DNA of 64,000 bases from Adiantum capillus-veneris (Eukaryota; Streptophyta; Polypodiopsida; Polypodiales; Pteridaceae), in NCBI GenBank assembly GCA_014529385.2, contig CM043944.1, positions 169,081,740-169,145,739 of the forward strand, in the 5' to 3' direction. The notes beneath the pieces were generated by a model. It was not told the DNA's origin. It ran no database searches and saw nothing but the letters and a program-made list of their open reading frames with translations. Position numbers and translations under genes: made by a program. Position 1 is the first letter of the stretch; each line of letters starts with the position of its first letter. This document shows, piece by piece, positions 35,921 through 46,277 of the stretch.

Positions 35921-37181
35921 TGTAAGGTGCAGCGGAAGTGAATGTTGAACTTTGCTCAAGATGAGTGCTCTGAACTGTGCTCAAGGTTCCTTTTACTTAC
36001 GGAAGGGAGAGCCTTCCGATCCTTTAGTGAGAGAGTGCAATGGACACAAACAAAGTGATGAACACTGTGAATGAAAGTGCTGAGACTGAGAGATAGAGAG
36101 AGAAGAGAATACGACACCAGAATGTAGTCAAACCCTCCTCTAAAGGTCCCACTCTCTATGGCGAGAGCGGCCTACTTATGATTGCACAAATCTCTACAAT
36201 GCTTGGACTTGCCGATGATGTCGACAACGATGAGGACGATGACGAGACGGGCTGAAATCTAAAAACGCTAAGGGCTGAAATCTGCAAATCTTCTATCTGC
36301 TGAATTCTGACTCTATGTCGGTGACGATGTCGATGGCGACGATGCGACGACGACGTGCTGAAAAACGCAGATGCTGAAATCTCCGTTTTCCGGGCTGAAC
36401 CTGCAAACTACGCCGGATCTGACCGTGCGGCGAGGATCTGCTGCAGCAAGGTGAGATCTGCGAGGTTTGGGGGTACTACTGTGGAAACTGGCTGCTGAAA
36501 ACTGACTGCTGAAAACTGAAAACGCTGAGTCTAGGGCTGATTCCGTCACGAAGATCTGCAAAAACGCTGAGGTTGACCTGCAAACCAAAAATGCTAGGGG
36601 CTGAATTCTTGTCCTTGTTGCAAAAACGCTAGGGATCTGCTATCTTGCTGTTGCCGGGCTGGTCTGCAATGCAAAACGCCAGGGCTGATCTGGGTACTGC
36701 TGTCGCCAGACTGATGCAATACAAAAACTCTGGGCTGAGTTGGTCCTTGGCTGAAAACGCTAGGTCTTGTTGCTGGTGGGGGTCCTGCTGAGAAGATGCT
36801 TGTTGAGCAAGTGCTCCTGCTGTCTCTTCTGCTAGAAAGTGCTAGCGCTAGGTTTCTATATATACAAACTTAGCAAAATTGCCCTACCTAGTTCCCAACA
36901 AAAGTCCCTTAAAAATAATAAGTGAAAAATATCAAAAATAGGGAAAATAGGTTTTGTGCATTGGAAAATGCTCCTGATGGATTCTGATGGTAATGTTGAT
37001 GATCATGCTGTGTGCAACCAAAGGATATGCATCTAATCTAAGTGTCTGGTCATGCACGGTTTGCAAACAGACTCACAAAAGTGCTTGATCACTTGCTATT
37101 CTAGATTGACTTGACTGAATTGAACCCTGGTCATGCTGTAGTTTGTCCACGGACACATAGGGTTGGATGTGTCACGTGACA
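35921..37181 (-). repeat. 3' LTR of family A copy A2
   Basis: A 1261-bp LTR with termini TGTCACGTGACA (37170-37181) and TGCACCTTACA (35921-35931). It carries many GAAAACGCTAGG-like motifs between about 36250 and 36770, and TATATATA near 36857-36864. Confidence 0.92.
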
Positions 37182-39142
37182 TCCCCTCCTTTTCAAAGTG
37201 AGGTACTGGTACCGAACTGTATGGCGTCGAGGGAGATCGCCAACGGGTCTGGAATCCTGGAAAGGACTCTTCGTTGGCCCACTCTGATGCGTGGGTCATG
37301 CGATACTTGAACTTCATAAAGGTCTGCAATGCTTGCTTCTTTGGGCCGCGCCGAAAGCGATAGAAAGTCTTTTGTAGCTTCTTCAATGCTTCAACTTCGT
37401 CGATAGCCATGCTTCTTCCTTCTTCAAGAATCTCCGAGGCGGAAAATTCCTGAAACCACTTTCAACACAAAAACATGAATATTCCATGTAAAGTGACTGG
37501 AAAAATACTATTCTTTCGAAAAAACTGTGCATGCAATGCAGATGAACAAAGTGACAAAGTGCCAAACCGTTCATCAAACACACGCAAACAATGGGGTCGA
37601 ATCTTAACTTTCTGATCTAAATTAATCAACTGTGGCAAATCATAATGGAAATGCCGATGCTTGATGCTCAATCCTTCTTGTGCTCTTTCTATGACTGTGT
37701 CGTGCCAAGGAAGAGACATGGAATGTGACGTCCTTGAATGCATTCTTTTCAGCTTTTCATGAGAAATCCTCATACATTCATGCTCAATCATGAGTAGATC
37801 GTGCTCAACGAACAATATGTCATGCCTATGAAAAGGGGTCACATAAAGACGTTGATTAAAATACAGGAAACGATCAACAATGAAACACTCGAACAATGCG
37901 TGCTGACTAATCACTCCAACACATAATACTTCCTGTGGGGGTTCTGTGGATCTAGGCTCGAGAGCCAAGATCGGTTCTTCCTAAGGGGGTTCTTTGGACC
38001 TAGGCTCGAGAGCCAAGATCGGGTGTTCGTGATCAATCGTCTCTGCAATGAGGTTAGCTTCACTAGAGAAAGTATCAACTAACACATCTTCCTTGTGAAC
38101 AATCACATCATCTTCCTGCAAATCCTCATGCTTGGGAGAAATCACATCTTGATCATGCAAATCATCATGCTTAACCTTATTATACAAATCATTAGCATGC
38201 AAATCCCGTGTGTCTTGCTTTGGAGAAGAAGAGACTGAGAGAGTTTCCTTTTCCCGAATCTCTTGCCTTTGTGTCTGAACTTGAGAAAAGAGTCGCAACA
38301 TCTCTTTCATGTGTCGGTCGTTCATTTCTTTTCTTGCTTTGTTCTCGCGATCAAATTCTGCTTCTCTTGCTTTGGCTTCCAAGGGTGCTTGCTCGTGCTC
38401 ACGCTCTATGGCTTCCATTTTTTCTTCGTATTCACTATCTATGGCTGCCCTTCTTTCTGTGGATTCACGAGATATGGCTGCCATTCTTTCTGCTTTTCTT
38501 GCTTTGCGTTCTAACTCCGTGTCCATCATCATCTTGTCAAAAGCCTCTGTAGGAGTCAGTGCAATCCTTGGCGTAGATGGGGAAGGGGGAGGGTCGGAAA
38601 AACTTGTTGGTGGGGAAAACTCTTGTTCGCCACTTCCATGCTGACCACCTTCATGCAAATATCCATTCCGCTTCGGGTGATGACCATCCACTGAAGTCGT
38701 GGGTTCTTAACTTCACGAGGAACTTGGGTTCTTGTGGGTCTTGGTTCTTGAGTTCTTGACGTTCTTGAGGGTCTTGAGGATCTTGAGGTTCTTCTTTCGC
38801 TTGCAATTTGTGTTAGAGAAGGATCTTCTCTTCACCCGAGTTCTGCTCTTTCCCGCGGGCCCAACCCTTGGCGGCCTTGCGCTCACACCACGTTTGCTTT
38901 TTCCCACCTCACGTCGATTGGCAGGCCGCTAAGTGCACGGTCCGTTCTCAATGAGTGAAAAGAGGCACAAGGGAAGGTTGGACAAGCCCTTCTTTCTTGG
39001 GTTTCCTGTCACTCTTCAAAAACACGATTAGGAATGACACGCCCAAGTTGACTTTGGGTTACGTGCGACCGCAACAAGCAAAAAAAATTCTTATGGTTCT
39101 TTGCTTGAGTGATACAGAACACTGCCAAAGCTTTGATACCAA
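37182..39142 (-). pseudogene. Family A internal ORF of copy A2
   Basis: The largest frame, 37981-38691 (236 codons), has an N-terminal Pro-rich stretch, a long charged helix (ELERKARKAERMAAISRE and onwards, likely coiled coil) and the His/Asp-rich repeat (KHDDLHDQDVISPKHEDL). After a stop, 37462-37968 (168 codons) holds the conserved segment with HALFECFIVDRFLYF and LPWHDTVIERAQEGLSIKH. 37096-37410 holds the tail (LQTFMKFKYRMTHASEW). The central segment matches no family I know. It occurs in all four family A copies. Confidence 0.65.
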
Positions 39143-40387
39143 TGTAAGGTGCAGCGGATGTGAATGTTGAAATTTGCTCAAGATGTGTGCTCCGAACTGT
39201 GCTCAAGGTTCCTTTTACTTACGGAAGAGAGAGCCTTCCGTTCCTTTAGTGAGAGAGTGCAATGGACACAAACAAAGTGATGAACACTGTGAATGAAGGT
39301 GCTGAAACTGAGAGATAGAGAGAGAAGAGAATATGACACCAGAATGTTGTCAAACCCTCCTCTGAAGGTCCCACTCTCTATGGCGAGAGCGGTCTACTTA
39401 TGATTGCACAAATCGCTAGAATGCTTGGACTTGCCGACGATGTCGACGACGATGAGGACGACTACGAGACAGGCTGAAATCTAAAAACGCTAAGGGCTGA
39501 AATCTGCAAATCTTCTATCTGCTGAATTCTGACTCTATGCCGGTGACGACGTCAATGGCGACGATGCGACGACGATGCGCTGAAAAACGCGGATGCTGAA
39601 ATCAGTGTTTTCCGGGCTGAGCCTGCAAACTACGCTGGATCTGACCGTGTGGCGAGGATCTGCTGCAGGAAGGTGAGATCTGCGAGGTTTGGGGTACTAC
39701 TGTGGAAACTGACTGCTGAAAACTGAAATCGCTGAGTCTAGGTCTGATTCCGTCGCGAAGATCTGCAAAAACGCTGAGGTTGATTTGCAAACCAAAAACG
39801 CTAGGGGCTAAATTCGTCCTTGTTGCAAAAACGCTAGAGATCTGTTATCTTGCTGTTGCCGGGCTGCTCTGCAATGTAAAAACGCTAGGGCTGATCTGGG
39901 TACTGCTGTCGCCAGGCTGATGCAATACAAAAACGCTGGGCTAAGTTGGTCCTTGGCTGATAACGCTAGGTCTTGTTACTGGTGGGGGTCTTGCCGAGAA
40001 GGTGCCTGTTGAGCAAGTGCTCCTGCTGCCTCTTCTGCCAGAAAGTGCTAGCGCTAGGTTTCTATATATACAAACTTAGCAAAATTGCCCTACCTAGTTC
40101 CCAACAAAAGTCACTTAAAAATAATAAGTGAAAAATGTCAAAAATAGGGAAAATAGGTTGTGTGCATTGGAAAATGCTCCTGATGGATTCTGATGGTAAT
40201 GTTGATGATCATGTTGTGTGCAACCAAAGGATATGCATCTAATCTAAGTGTCTGGTCATGCACGGTTTGCAAACAGACTCACAAAAGTGCCAGATCACTT
40301 CCTATTCTAGACTGACTTGACTGAACTGAACCCTGGTCATGCTGTAGCTTGTCCACGGACACATAGGGTTGGATGTGTCACGTGACA
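39143..40387 (-). repeat. 5' LTR of family A copy A2
   Basis: A 1245-bp LTR, very similar to the 3' LTR, ending at 40387 with TGTCACGTGACA followed by the target duplication. Confidence 0.92.
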
Positions 40388-40392
40388 CATTT

Positions 40393-40556
40393 GGATGAGG
40401 TTTGCCTTTTCTTTCCACCATCCTCCTATCTCCGTTTTCCACTCTTTCATCTCTTTTTTTTACTTGTGTCATCCTCTTGTTTGTGACCATGAATGTTGCC
40501 TTTGGTACCGTTGAGGGAGACTTGCACACCGCTGAGCTGCTCTTGGTCTCCATTGT
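40393..40556 (-). mobile_element. LINE copy R-B, presumed 5' end of ORF1
   Basis: This is the LINE sequence on the other side of copy A2. On the minus strand an ATG at 40551-40553 opens METKSSSAVCKSPSTVPK and a Lys/Arg/Glu-rich stretch (RMTQVKKRDERVENGDRR) that runs towards the ORF1 helix across the insertion. No other copy in the window covers this part, so the exact 5' end (about 40556) is inferred from where NLE homology stops. Confidence 0.5.
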
Positions 40557-40867
40557 TGCTATAGTGGCAGAACAGCGCGTTACAGGGCGAATTCGGAAAA
40601 CAGGTTGAGGTTTATAAACGATGCGCAATACTTGTTCCACCGAAACCTTGTGTATGTTCCAAGTTGACCGACGAGTTGTTTGTCATTTATATAAAAGGCA
40701 TAAGGAACTTTTTCTTTATTGTTTAGGAGACTGTTAACGACGGTATAGAGTTTGGCAGGACCAGTGTTCTGCGGTAGGTCAAGAGGGTTTCCAAGAGGGT
40801 TTTCTTCCGGGTTTGAAAGTAAGCAGATAATGTTATTCACGACCGTGCCATCTCTCGTAGCTGCCAT
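40557..40867 (-). pseudogene. NLE: NOTCHLESS (NLE) first-exon fragment, frameshifted
   Basis: NLE is a WD40 protein required for 60S ribosome-subunit maturation. The minus strand from ATG at 40865-40867 gives NNIICLLSNPEENPLGNPL, LPQNTGPAKLYTVVNSLL and KVPYAFYINDKQLVGQLG, the ubiquitin-like NLE domain. After LGTY a small deletion shifts the frame, and the other frame continues VSVEQVLRIVYKPQPVFRIR and PVTRCSATIA, just before the first WD40 repeat, where homology stops and LINE-like sequence begins. No WD40 repeats are found in the window, so this is a broken gene or captured fragment. The flanking 5' sequence looks like the real NLE leader and promoter. Confidence 0.8.
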
Positions 40868-40868
40868 T

Positions 40869-40925
<57 letters not shown>
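40868..40925. repeat. (CT)n tract immediately upstream of the NLE start codon
   Basis: About 55 bp of (CT)n on the plus strand, that is (GA)n in the 5' leader of the minus-strand NLE fragment. GA-rich leaders are common in plant genes. Confidence 0.9.
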
Positions 40926-40930
<5 letters not shown>

Positions 40931-41185
40931 TAGGGTTTCGTCACCACTTTTTTGCTGTTTTTAGGGTTTTGAATTTTTTTTGGGACTGTTTTTAGGGTTT
41001 CATCATTATTTTTGTGTGCGCTGTTTTTAGGGTTTTGAAACTGTTTTTTTACTGTTTTTAAGGGTTTCGTCACTGTTTCGTGTAGTTTAAGGGTTTCGAA
41101 ACTGTTTTTTGCTGTTTTTAGGGTTTCAAAGATCCGTTTTTAAGGGTTTCAAAAGCGTTTGTTGCTGTTTTTTAGGGTTTCTTGT
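40926..41185 (-). promoter_or_regulatory. Telo-box cluster upstream of the NLE fragment
   Basis: On the minus strand AAACCCTA occurs six times (plus-strand TAGGGTTT at 40931, 40962, 40993, 41028, 41119 and 41173), with three AAACCCTTA variants near 41059, 41088 and 41151. Each sits in a loosely repeated unit of the type CTGTTTTTAGGGTTTC. Telo-boxes of this form are known in promoters of plant ribosomal-protein and ribosome-biogenesis genes, which fits NLE. Confidence 0.65.
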
Positions 41186-41309
41186 AGTTTTGGTTGTTTT
41201 AGAGTCTCTCTCCTTGTCAGCTAGATCTTTAAGGTCTCTTGGGATAGTTTCCTACGACGTTAAAACTCTATTCTTCTCGGGTGTGCGTGTGGGTGTGAGC
41301 GTGTGCTAA

Positions 41310-41480
41310 TAAAAAGAGGAAAATGGTATAACCTTTCTATCACCCAAGTGTGGTAGATTGGTTATGCCATTTCCCTCTTGAATAACAGGTCTTGTGTTCA
41401 ACTCTCCTCGTCGGCTAGATCTTTAAGGTCTCTTGGGATAGTTTCCTACAACTTTAAAACTCTCTTCTTCTTCTTCTTCT
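41310..41480 (+). mobile_element. Probable tRNA-derived SINE
   Basis: A box A-like TGGTAGATTGG (41351-41361) and a box B-like GTGTTCAACTC (41394-41404) are spaced as in a tRNA gene. The head is followed by a body (GCTAGATCTTTAAGGTCTCT) and a (CTT)n tail at 41462-41480. The body alone occurs a second time at 41217-41276. The 5' boundary is uncertain and no target duplication was confirmed. Confidence 0.45.
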
Positions 41481-41519
41481 TCTCTCTGGATTGAAGGTGC
41501 AAAGAAAGGGAAGGCCCGG

Positions 41520-41972
41520 ATGCTAGAAGCCGCACAAACTTCTACCATCATCAATATGACCATTGAGGAGGAACAGAAGAGGAGGACTAGAGCCCTCCAT
41601 GTGCGTATTACTGGTATCAAAGACACCGAAAATGTAGAAGACGGAATGAAGGAACTCTTGCAGCGCATGGGCATCCCGGAACCTATGCACACAGGTGCTT
41701 GGAGAGTAGGAAAGAAGGGAGTGGATGAGAAGGGAAACGCCAAAGAGAAAGCACTTATTTTGCGTTTCCCGACTTTGGAAACAAGGAAGGAATTCCTGAA
41801 GAAGAGACCAACACTTAAGAAAACTGGAATATTTATGGGGGATGACCTTACTTTAGCACAACTAGCACATATGCAAGAGTTGATGCCAGAGATCAAGGCA
41901 GCAAGGGAGAAGGGAAAAATTGCCTTTTATAGGGGAGGGAAAGTAGTGGTTTTGGAAAAACGCACAACATGA
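41520..41972 (+). CDS. LINE ORF1 C-terminal part, RRM-like
   Basis: A 150-codon open frame containing TIINMTIEEEQKRRTRALHV and KEKALILRFPTLETRKEF, the hydrophobic strand pattern of RRM-type non-LTR ORF1 proteins, which bind the element RNA. It ends in AREKGKIAFYRGGKVVVLEK just before ORF2 starts at 42003. The matching part of copy R-B lies at 35223-35520. The start is not the native one because the copy is 5'-truncated. Confidence 0.65.
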   Translation: MLEAAQTSTIINMTIEEEQKRRTRALHVRITGIKDTENVEDGMKELLQRMGIPEPMHTGAWRVGKKGVDEKGNAKEKALILRFPTLETRKEFLKKRPTLKKTGIFMGDDLTLAQLAHMQELMPEIKAAREKGKIAFYRGGKVVVLEKRTT

Positions 41973-42002
41973 CGGTGCGAGACATATGGGACCACACTCC
42001 GG

Positions 42003-43148
42003 ATGGCGGCATGGAATTGTAATGGATCATATAGGCTGGATGTGGGTGCCTTTGAGGATAGCTTCAGAGATAGAGACATTGTCTTTTACTCAGACACACA
42101 TCAAAAATCTAGACAGTTGATGCCAAGTGTGACTGGTTATTTCTGGGAGACAGCTTGTCGGCCAGACGCCAGATCCTAGCATGGGAGTCGAGGTTCAGGA
42201 GGGGTAGCAATCTTATTCAAGGAGTTGCAGCCGTTATTACAGATTGTCCGGAGAGATGACAAGGCGAGATACATGTGGGTGAGAGTGAGAGCTGAGACAG
42301 GCAGATTCTTATACATTGCTATATGTTACTTTCCCCCTAGCACATCAGTCTATACCTCACCTAGAGGGCAATCCCCTTTCTCTATACTTGATGATGACAT
42401 ATGGGAGTTCTCTAGAGATGGAGATATCATTCTCTTGGGAGACTTTAATGCCAGGACGGCCAACTCCCAAACGGTATTTTATGATACCTCGGAGGAGATG
42501 CTTAGAGAGATGGATATATCGGAGATGGGGCTTGACAGACACTCACAGGATAGAGAGCACACAGAGTATGGGAGATATCTCATAGAGATGGTGACTACAC
42601 ATGGTCTGCCCATACTTAATGGTCTAGAGATTTTTCCTTCGTCTGGGGGATTCACATGCTTTCCACACAGACATGGGGCCAGTACAGTGGACTATGTCAT
42701 GACTTCACCGAGCTTCATCTCTAATATTCAGGATTTCAGTGTGGGCCCTAGGCCTGTTGGAGTAGCAGTGGACCATACTCTCCTGACTTTTTCAGTCTCT
42801 TTCCAGTATAGTGTCTCTCAGACACCACGGAGGATTGCACACACACGGTATACTTTTACACCAGAGACGGATTCAGTTTATGTGGAAGAGATTTACAAAC
42901 AGATGTGGGTAGTCGAGCTTGTATATACAGTGGAGGAGATCACCACTTTATTGATGGAGATCTTGCATGGGGCAGCAGCAGCAGAGGCATACCCACACAC
43001 TCAACCAGATCAGAGAAGACGTTCTGGGAATATGCCTCATAATAGTTGGTATGATGAGGAATGCAGAGAGATGGAGTTCAGATTCAGAGCGAGCTTATAC
43101 TTGGAGTCATTACATATAGATAGTCTCGGATTGCCGTTCGGCGTTTAG
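42003..43148 (+). pseudogene. LINE ORF2 endonuclease domain of R-C
   Basis: From ATG 42003 (MAAWNCNGSYRLDVGAFEDS) the frame is open to 43148 except for one TAG at 42177-42179. It is an APE-type endonuclease: the N of WNCNGS, the central GDIILLGDFNAR, STVDYVMTSP and the terminal VAVDHTLLTF supply the usual Asn, Asp and His catalytic positions. The linker to RT follows (ARTRYTF-like, HTRYTFTPETDSVY). Confidence 0.85.
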
Positions 43149-43180
43149 TGTGACGGAAGAAGCGGGCCTTTTTAGCCCAG

Positions 43181-45266
43181 ATGGAACGTGATTTGTATCA
43201 GCTCTTTTTGAGTCGAGATTCAGGTGAGGCCTGGCGTCTCTTCCATGAGCACTCACCTCCTCTAGTGATTACCTCTCCTGAGACTTGGGGTCAGTATGCA
43301 GCATCATTATATACAGTACCTGGACAACCACCATTACCAGACCCTCTAGATCCATGTCCAGCCACTAGTACCTTCTTTACCACTGAGATGGTGAAGAACG
43401 CCATTGACAGGATGAGGACTAGGAGAGCATATGATCATGATGGTTTGGTGGCAGAGCACTGGATACATGCTAGAGATTTACTGTTAGAGGTTCTTGCGCG
43501 GTTGTTTAACCGTGTCATGTGTGAGGGACTACCCGAGTCCTAGAGATTATCTACTATTGTACCTCTCTTCAAGGCAGGGGACCCCACAATGCCAGGGAAC
43601 TACCGTACTATTATGATAGGGCACACATTGGCATGGTTGTATGCATCCATTCTTGAATAGCAACTGAGTAAATGGGCAGAAAATGAGGGCATACGAGCAG
43701 CAGGACAGGCTGGATTCAGGAGGGGTTTCTCCACTTTGGACCATATTCTTACACTCAGAGCCATTATTGAGGAGAGTCGGGAAACATGGGAGACGGATGT
43801 ATTGCTGCTTTGTGGACTTCCGCAAAGCATTTGACACAGTACCAAGGGCCAGATTGATGCACAGGCTACTGAAGTTGGGAGTACCCACAGAGATCATATG
43901 TGGGATCATGGCTTTATACGGCTCAGTGACTGTCCAGGTACGCACTCTTGAGGGGATTTCTGACATTGTTCATTCCACTATTGGAGTGAAACAGGGGTGT
44001 CCTTTGTCCCCTACACTTTTTGGTATGTATGTAGATGAGGTCTCTGACTACATTGACAGAGAGGGTGACAGAGGCGCTCAGCTAGCAGGGACATGGATCC
44101 CTTTATTATTATGTGCTGATGATATTGTGTTGATATCAGAGTCGCCAGAGGGCATGCAGAGACATTTGGATGCATTGCACAACTTTGCAGAGGATAGTGG
44201 ACTGTCTGTGAACCTTGGTAAAACCAAGGTTATGGTGTTTAACACCACACCACAGTGGGTTAAGAGATCGGCACCTACACTCATATATGGTCAGGACACT
44301 GTGGAGTACACAGATGAATATACATATCTGGGGGTGGTATTCACGGGACCAAGGTTTACTCTGAGGAGAGCAGCAGAGACTAGACTGTCCAGAGCCTATG
44401 CGGCATTGGGAGGGCTAGAGAGGATGTGTTCGCAGGTTCAGTTTCAAGAACCACGAACAAAGTTATGGCTCTTTGATACTTTGGTTGCTTCAGCTATGCT
44501 TTATGGGGTCCAAGTGTGGGGACCATCTGTGAATCATGACAGTTGGAGGAACATGGAGAGACCCTTGGTATTTATGATATCTCGGATGATTAGAGCCAAG
44601 GCCTCCGTACCACATGCGATTATTCGAGCGGAGGTAGTCGCCCCTCCTATAGAGATTGAGGCTCTTACCAGATCAGTGTCCTTTATGCACAGTCTATGGG
44701 ATACACATAGAGGCAGATATACTAGATTGGCTCTCGAGTCCTCTAGACAGTTAGCGATACAGGGAGATGCATCATGTTGGTATGCGCAGATGACCTCATG
44801 GTTTCAGAGGCATGGTCTCAGCATGGATAGATTGCCTCCCTTTCAGTATTCCTTGGATGCACCCTCCCTGCCAGTCACACGGACGGAGATCACTAGACTC
44901 ATTCGTCAGGATCTTATACAGTTGGACACCAGGAGGACATGGGTAGAGCCGATGCAGGAGTTGGGCACGAAGATGGTTTTCTACAAAGAGCACCTTCTCC
45001 AACTTTCGGGAGATGGGTTTGTGACTCGTCCGAGCTACATGGACACTCATTTATCTCATGGTTTGCGATGTGCTATTGGTCAGATTCGCACATCCTCACA
45101 CCAACTAGAAATTGAGACAGGTAGATTCAGAGGGATACCACCGGAGTCTAGGATATGTCAACTATGCGGTAGAGAGCCAGAGACAGAGCTACACTACATA
45201 TGCCACTGCACTGTGTATTATGAGATACGAGGGCGCTTCCATTGCTTATTCAGGGAGGGTTTTTGA
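43181..45266 (+). pseudogene. LINE ORF2 reverse transcriptase and C-terminal finger of R-C
   Basis: RT start at 43181-43543 (NAIDRMRTRRAYDHDGLVAE), a TAG at 43541-43543, then after frame changes a 527-codon frame (43683-45266): CFVDFRKAFDTVPRARLMHR, IGVKQGCPLSPTLFGMYVDE, the catalytic box as LLCADDIVL (Tyr of YADD replaced by Cys), GLSVNLGKTKVMVFN, and at the end CQLCGREPETELHYICHC, a Cys/His finger. It reverse-transcribed its own RNA at the target site; this copy can no longer do so. Confidence 0.85.
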
Positions 45267-45799
45267 CCCCTAGATAGAGTCATGAGGTATCAGGACCAGA
45301 GATGCCTTGGCTTATATCTACTTGAGCTACATCTACTTGAGCTACACCGACATAGAGATAGTCTGTTGGGGAGACATGGAGTACGACAGTCGTAGAGACA
45401 GATCACAAACTTCTTTGGATCGAGGGAGCCAAGAGACCAACCACCAACACACGGTTGCACCCGCATTCATACCAGAGGCACCCTCATTGACTGGGCGAGT
45501 GAGCTCGGGAGATCGAGACGACCACGACCGAGACACAAGAGCACACTCCATCGACGGAGACTGCAACAGAGGATCAAAGGCATTCTAGCACGACACCCAG
45601 ATTGTCATTGAGGGCCTATTCTACATTTTCACATTACACATTTCACATTTCACACTTCATTTTCATTTTTCATTTTTCATTTTTTGTACTTTCAGTACTT
45701 TTTGTACTTGAATTTCAGACATTGTATTAGATTCACCACTTTGTATCTGATGGTCTCATAGGTCATTTTGGCCTTTTGAAGACGTTAATATATCATTTC

Positions 45800-45835
<36 letters not shown>

Positions 45836-45838
<3 letters not shown>

Positions 45839-46049
45839 GATTGGACAGATACGCACATCCTCACATGAGCTCCAGATCGAGATTGGCCGTTTTCGAGGGG
45901 TGCCAGCAGGGGCCAGGATATCTCACCTATGTAACTTAGAGCCAGAGACAAAGCTGCACTACACATGTCATTGCCCGGCATATTATGAGATACGCAGCCG
46001 CTTCCACTGCTTGTTCAGAGAAGGTTTCGAACCTTTTTCTAGAGTCATG
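45836..46049 (+). mobile_element. LINE copy R-D, C-terminal fragment
   Basis: Immediately after the (TC)n tail of copy R-C, LINE coding sequence restarts with IGQIRTSSHELQIEIGRFRG and the finger ISHLCNLEPETKLHYTCHC, then is cut at 46049 by a family A LTR (copy A4). Confidence 0.8.
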
Positions 46050-46277
46050 TGTAAGGTGCAGCGGAATGAATGTTGAACTTTGCTCAAGATGAGTGCTCCG
46101 AACTGTGCTCAACGTTCCTTTTACTTATTGAGAGATAGAGAGGGAAGAGAATACGACACCAGAGACCACGTAAAACCCTCCTCCAAGGGCCCCACTCTCG
46201 ATGGCAAGAGTGGTCTACTATTGATTGCACAATCTGGTACAATGGCTGATGCAAATCTAATGGGGCTATGTCGAGGC
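46050..46277 (-). repeat. 3' LTR of A4, outer piece
   Basis: It begins TGTAAGGTGCAGCGG and is interrupted after GAGGC (46273-46277) by copy A3. The missing part is at 58924-59696. Confidence 0.88.

Larger units (their letters stand above)
35921..40387 (-). mobile_element. Family A LTR retrotransposon, copy A2 (complete, non-autonomous)
   Basis: A 4467-bp minus-strand element with a perfect target duplication, CATTT, at 35916-35920 and 40388-40392. 5' LTR 39143-40387, primer-binding site TTGGTATCAAAG (39131-39142), internal region 37182-39142, polypurine tract at 37182-37192, 3' LTR 35921-37181. It has no RT, RNase H or integrase. It is inserted in ORF1 of LINE copy R-B, whose sequence continues on both sides, so it is younger than that LINE. 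Confidence 0.95.
41485..45835 (+). mobile_element. LINE copy R-C (plus strand), best preserved
   Basis: ORF1 (C-terminal RRM-like part), then ORF2 with APE endonuclease, RT and a terminal zinc finger, then a 3' non-coding part (45600-45805) ending in a (TC)n tail (45806-45835). 5'-truncated in ORF1. ORF2 contains at least three nonsense codons and frame changes. It serves as reference for copies R-A, R-B and R-D. Confidence 0.88.

Noticed and set aside
40580-40867. LINE ORF1 N-terminus
   Set aside because: First read as LINE because it abuts one, but NNIICLLSNPEENPLGNPL and VFRIRPVTRCSATIA are clearly the NLE domain of NOTCHLESS.
40926-41185. Interstitial telomere (TTTAGGG) repeat
   Set aside because: The units are spaced 20-40 bp apart and sit upstream of an NLE start codon; isolated telo-boxes fit better than a telomere array.
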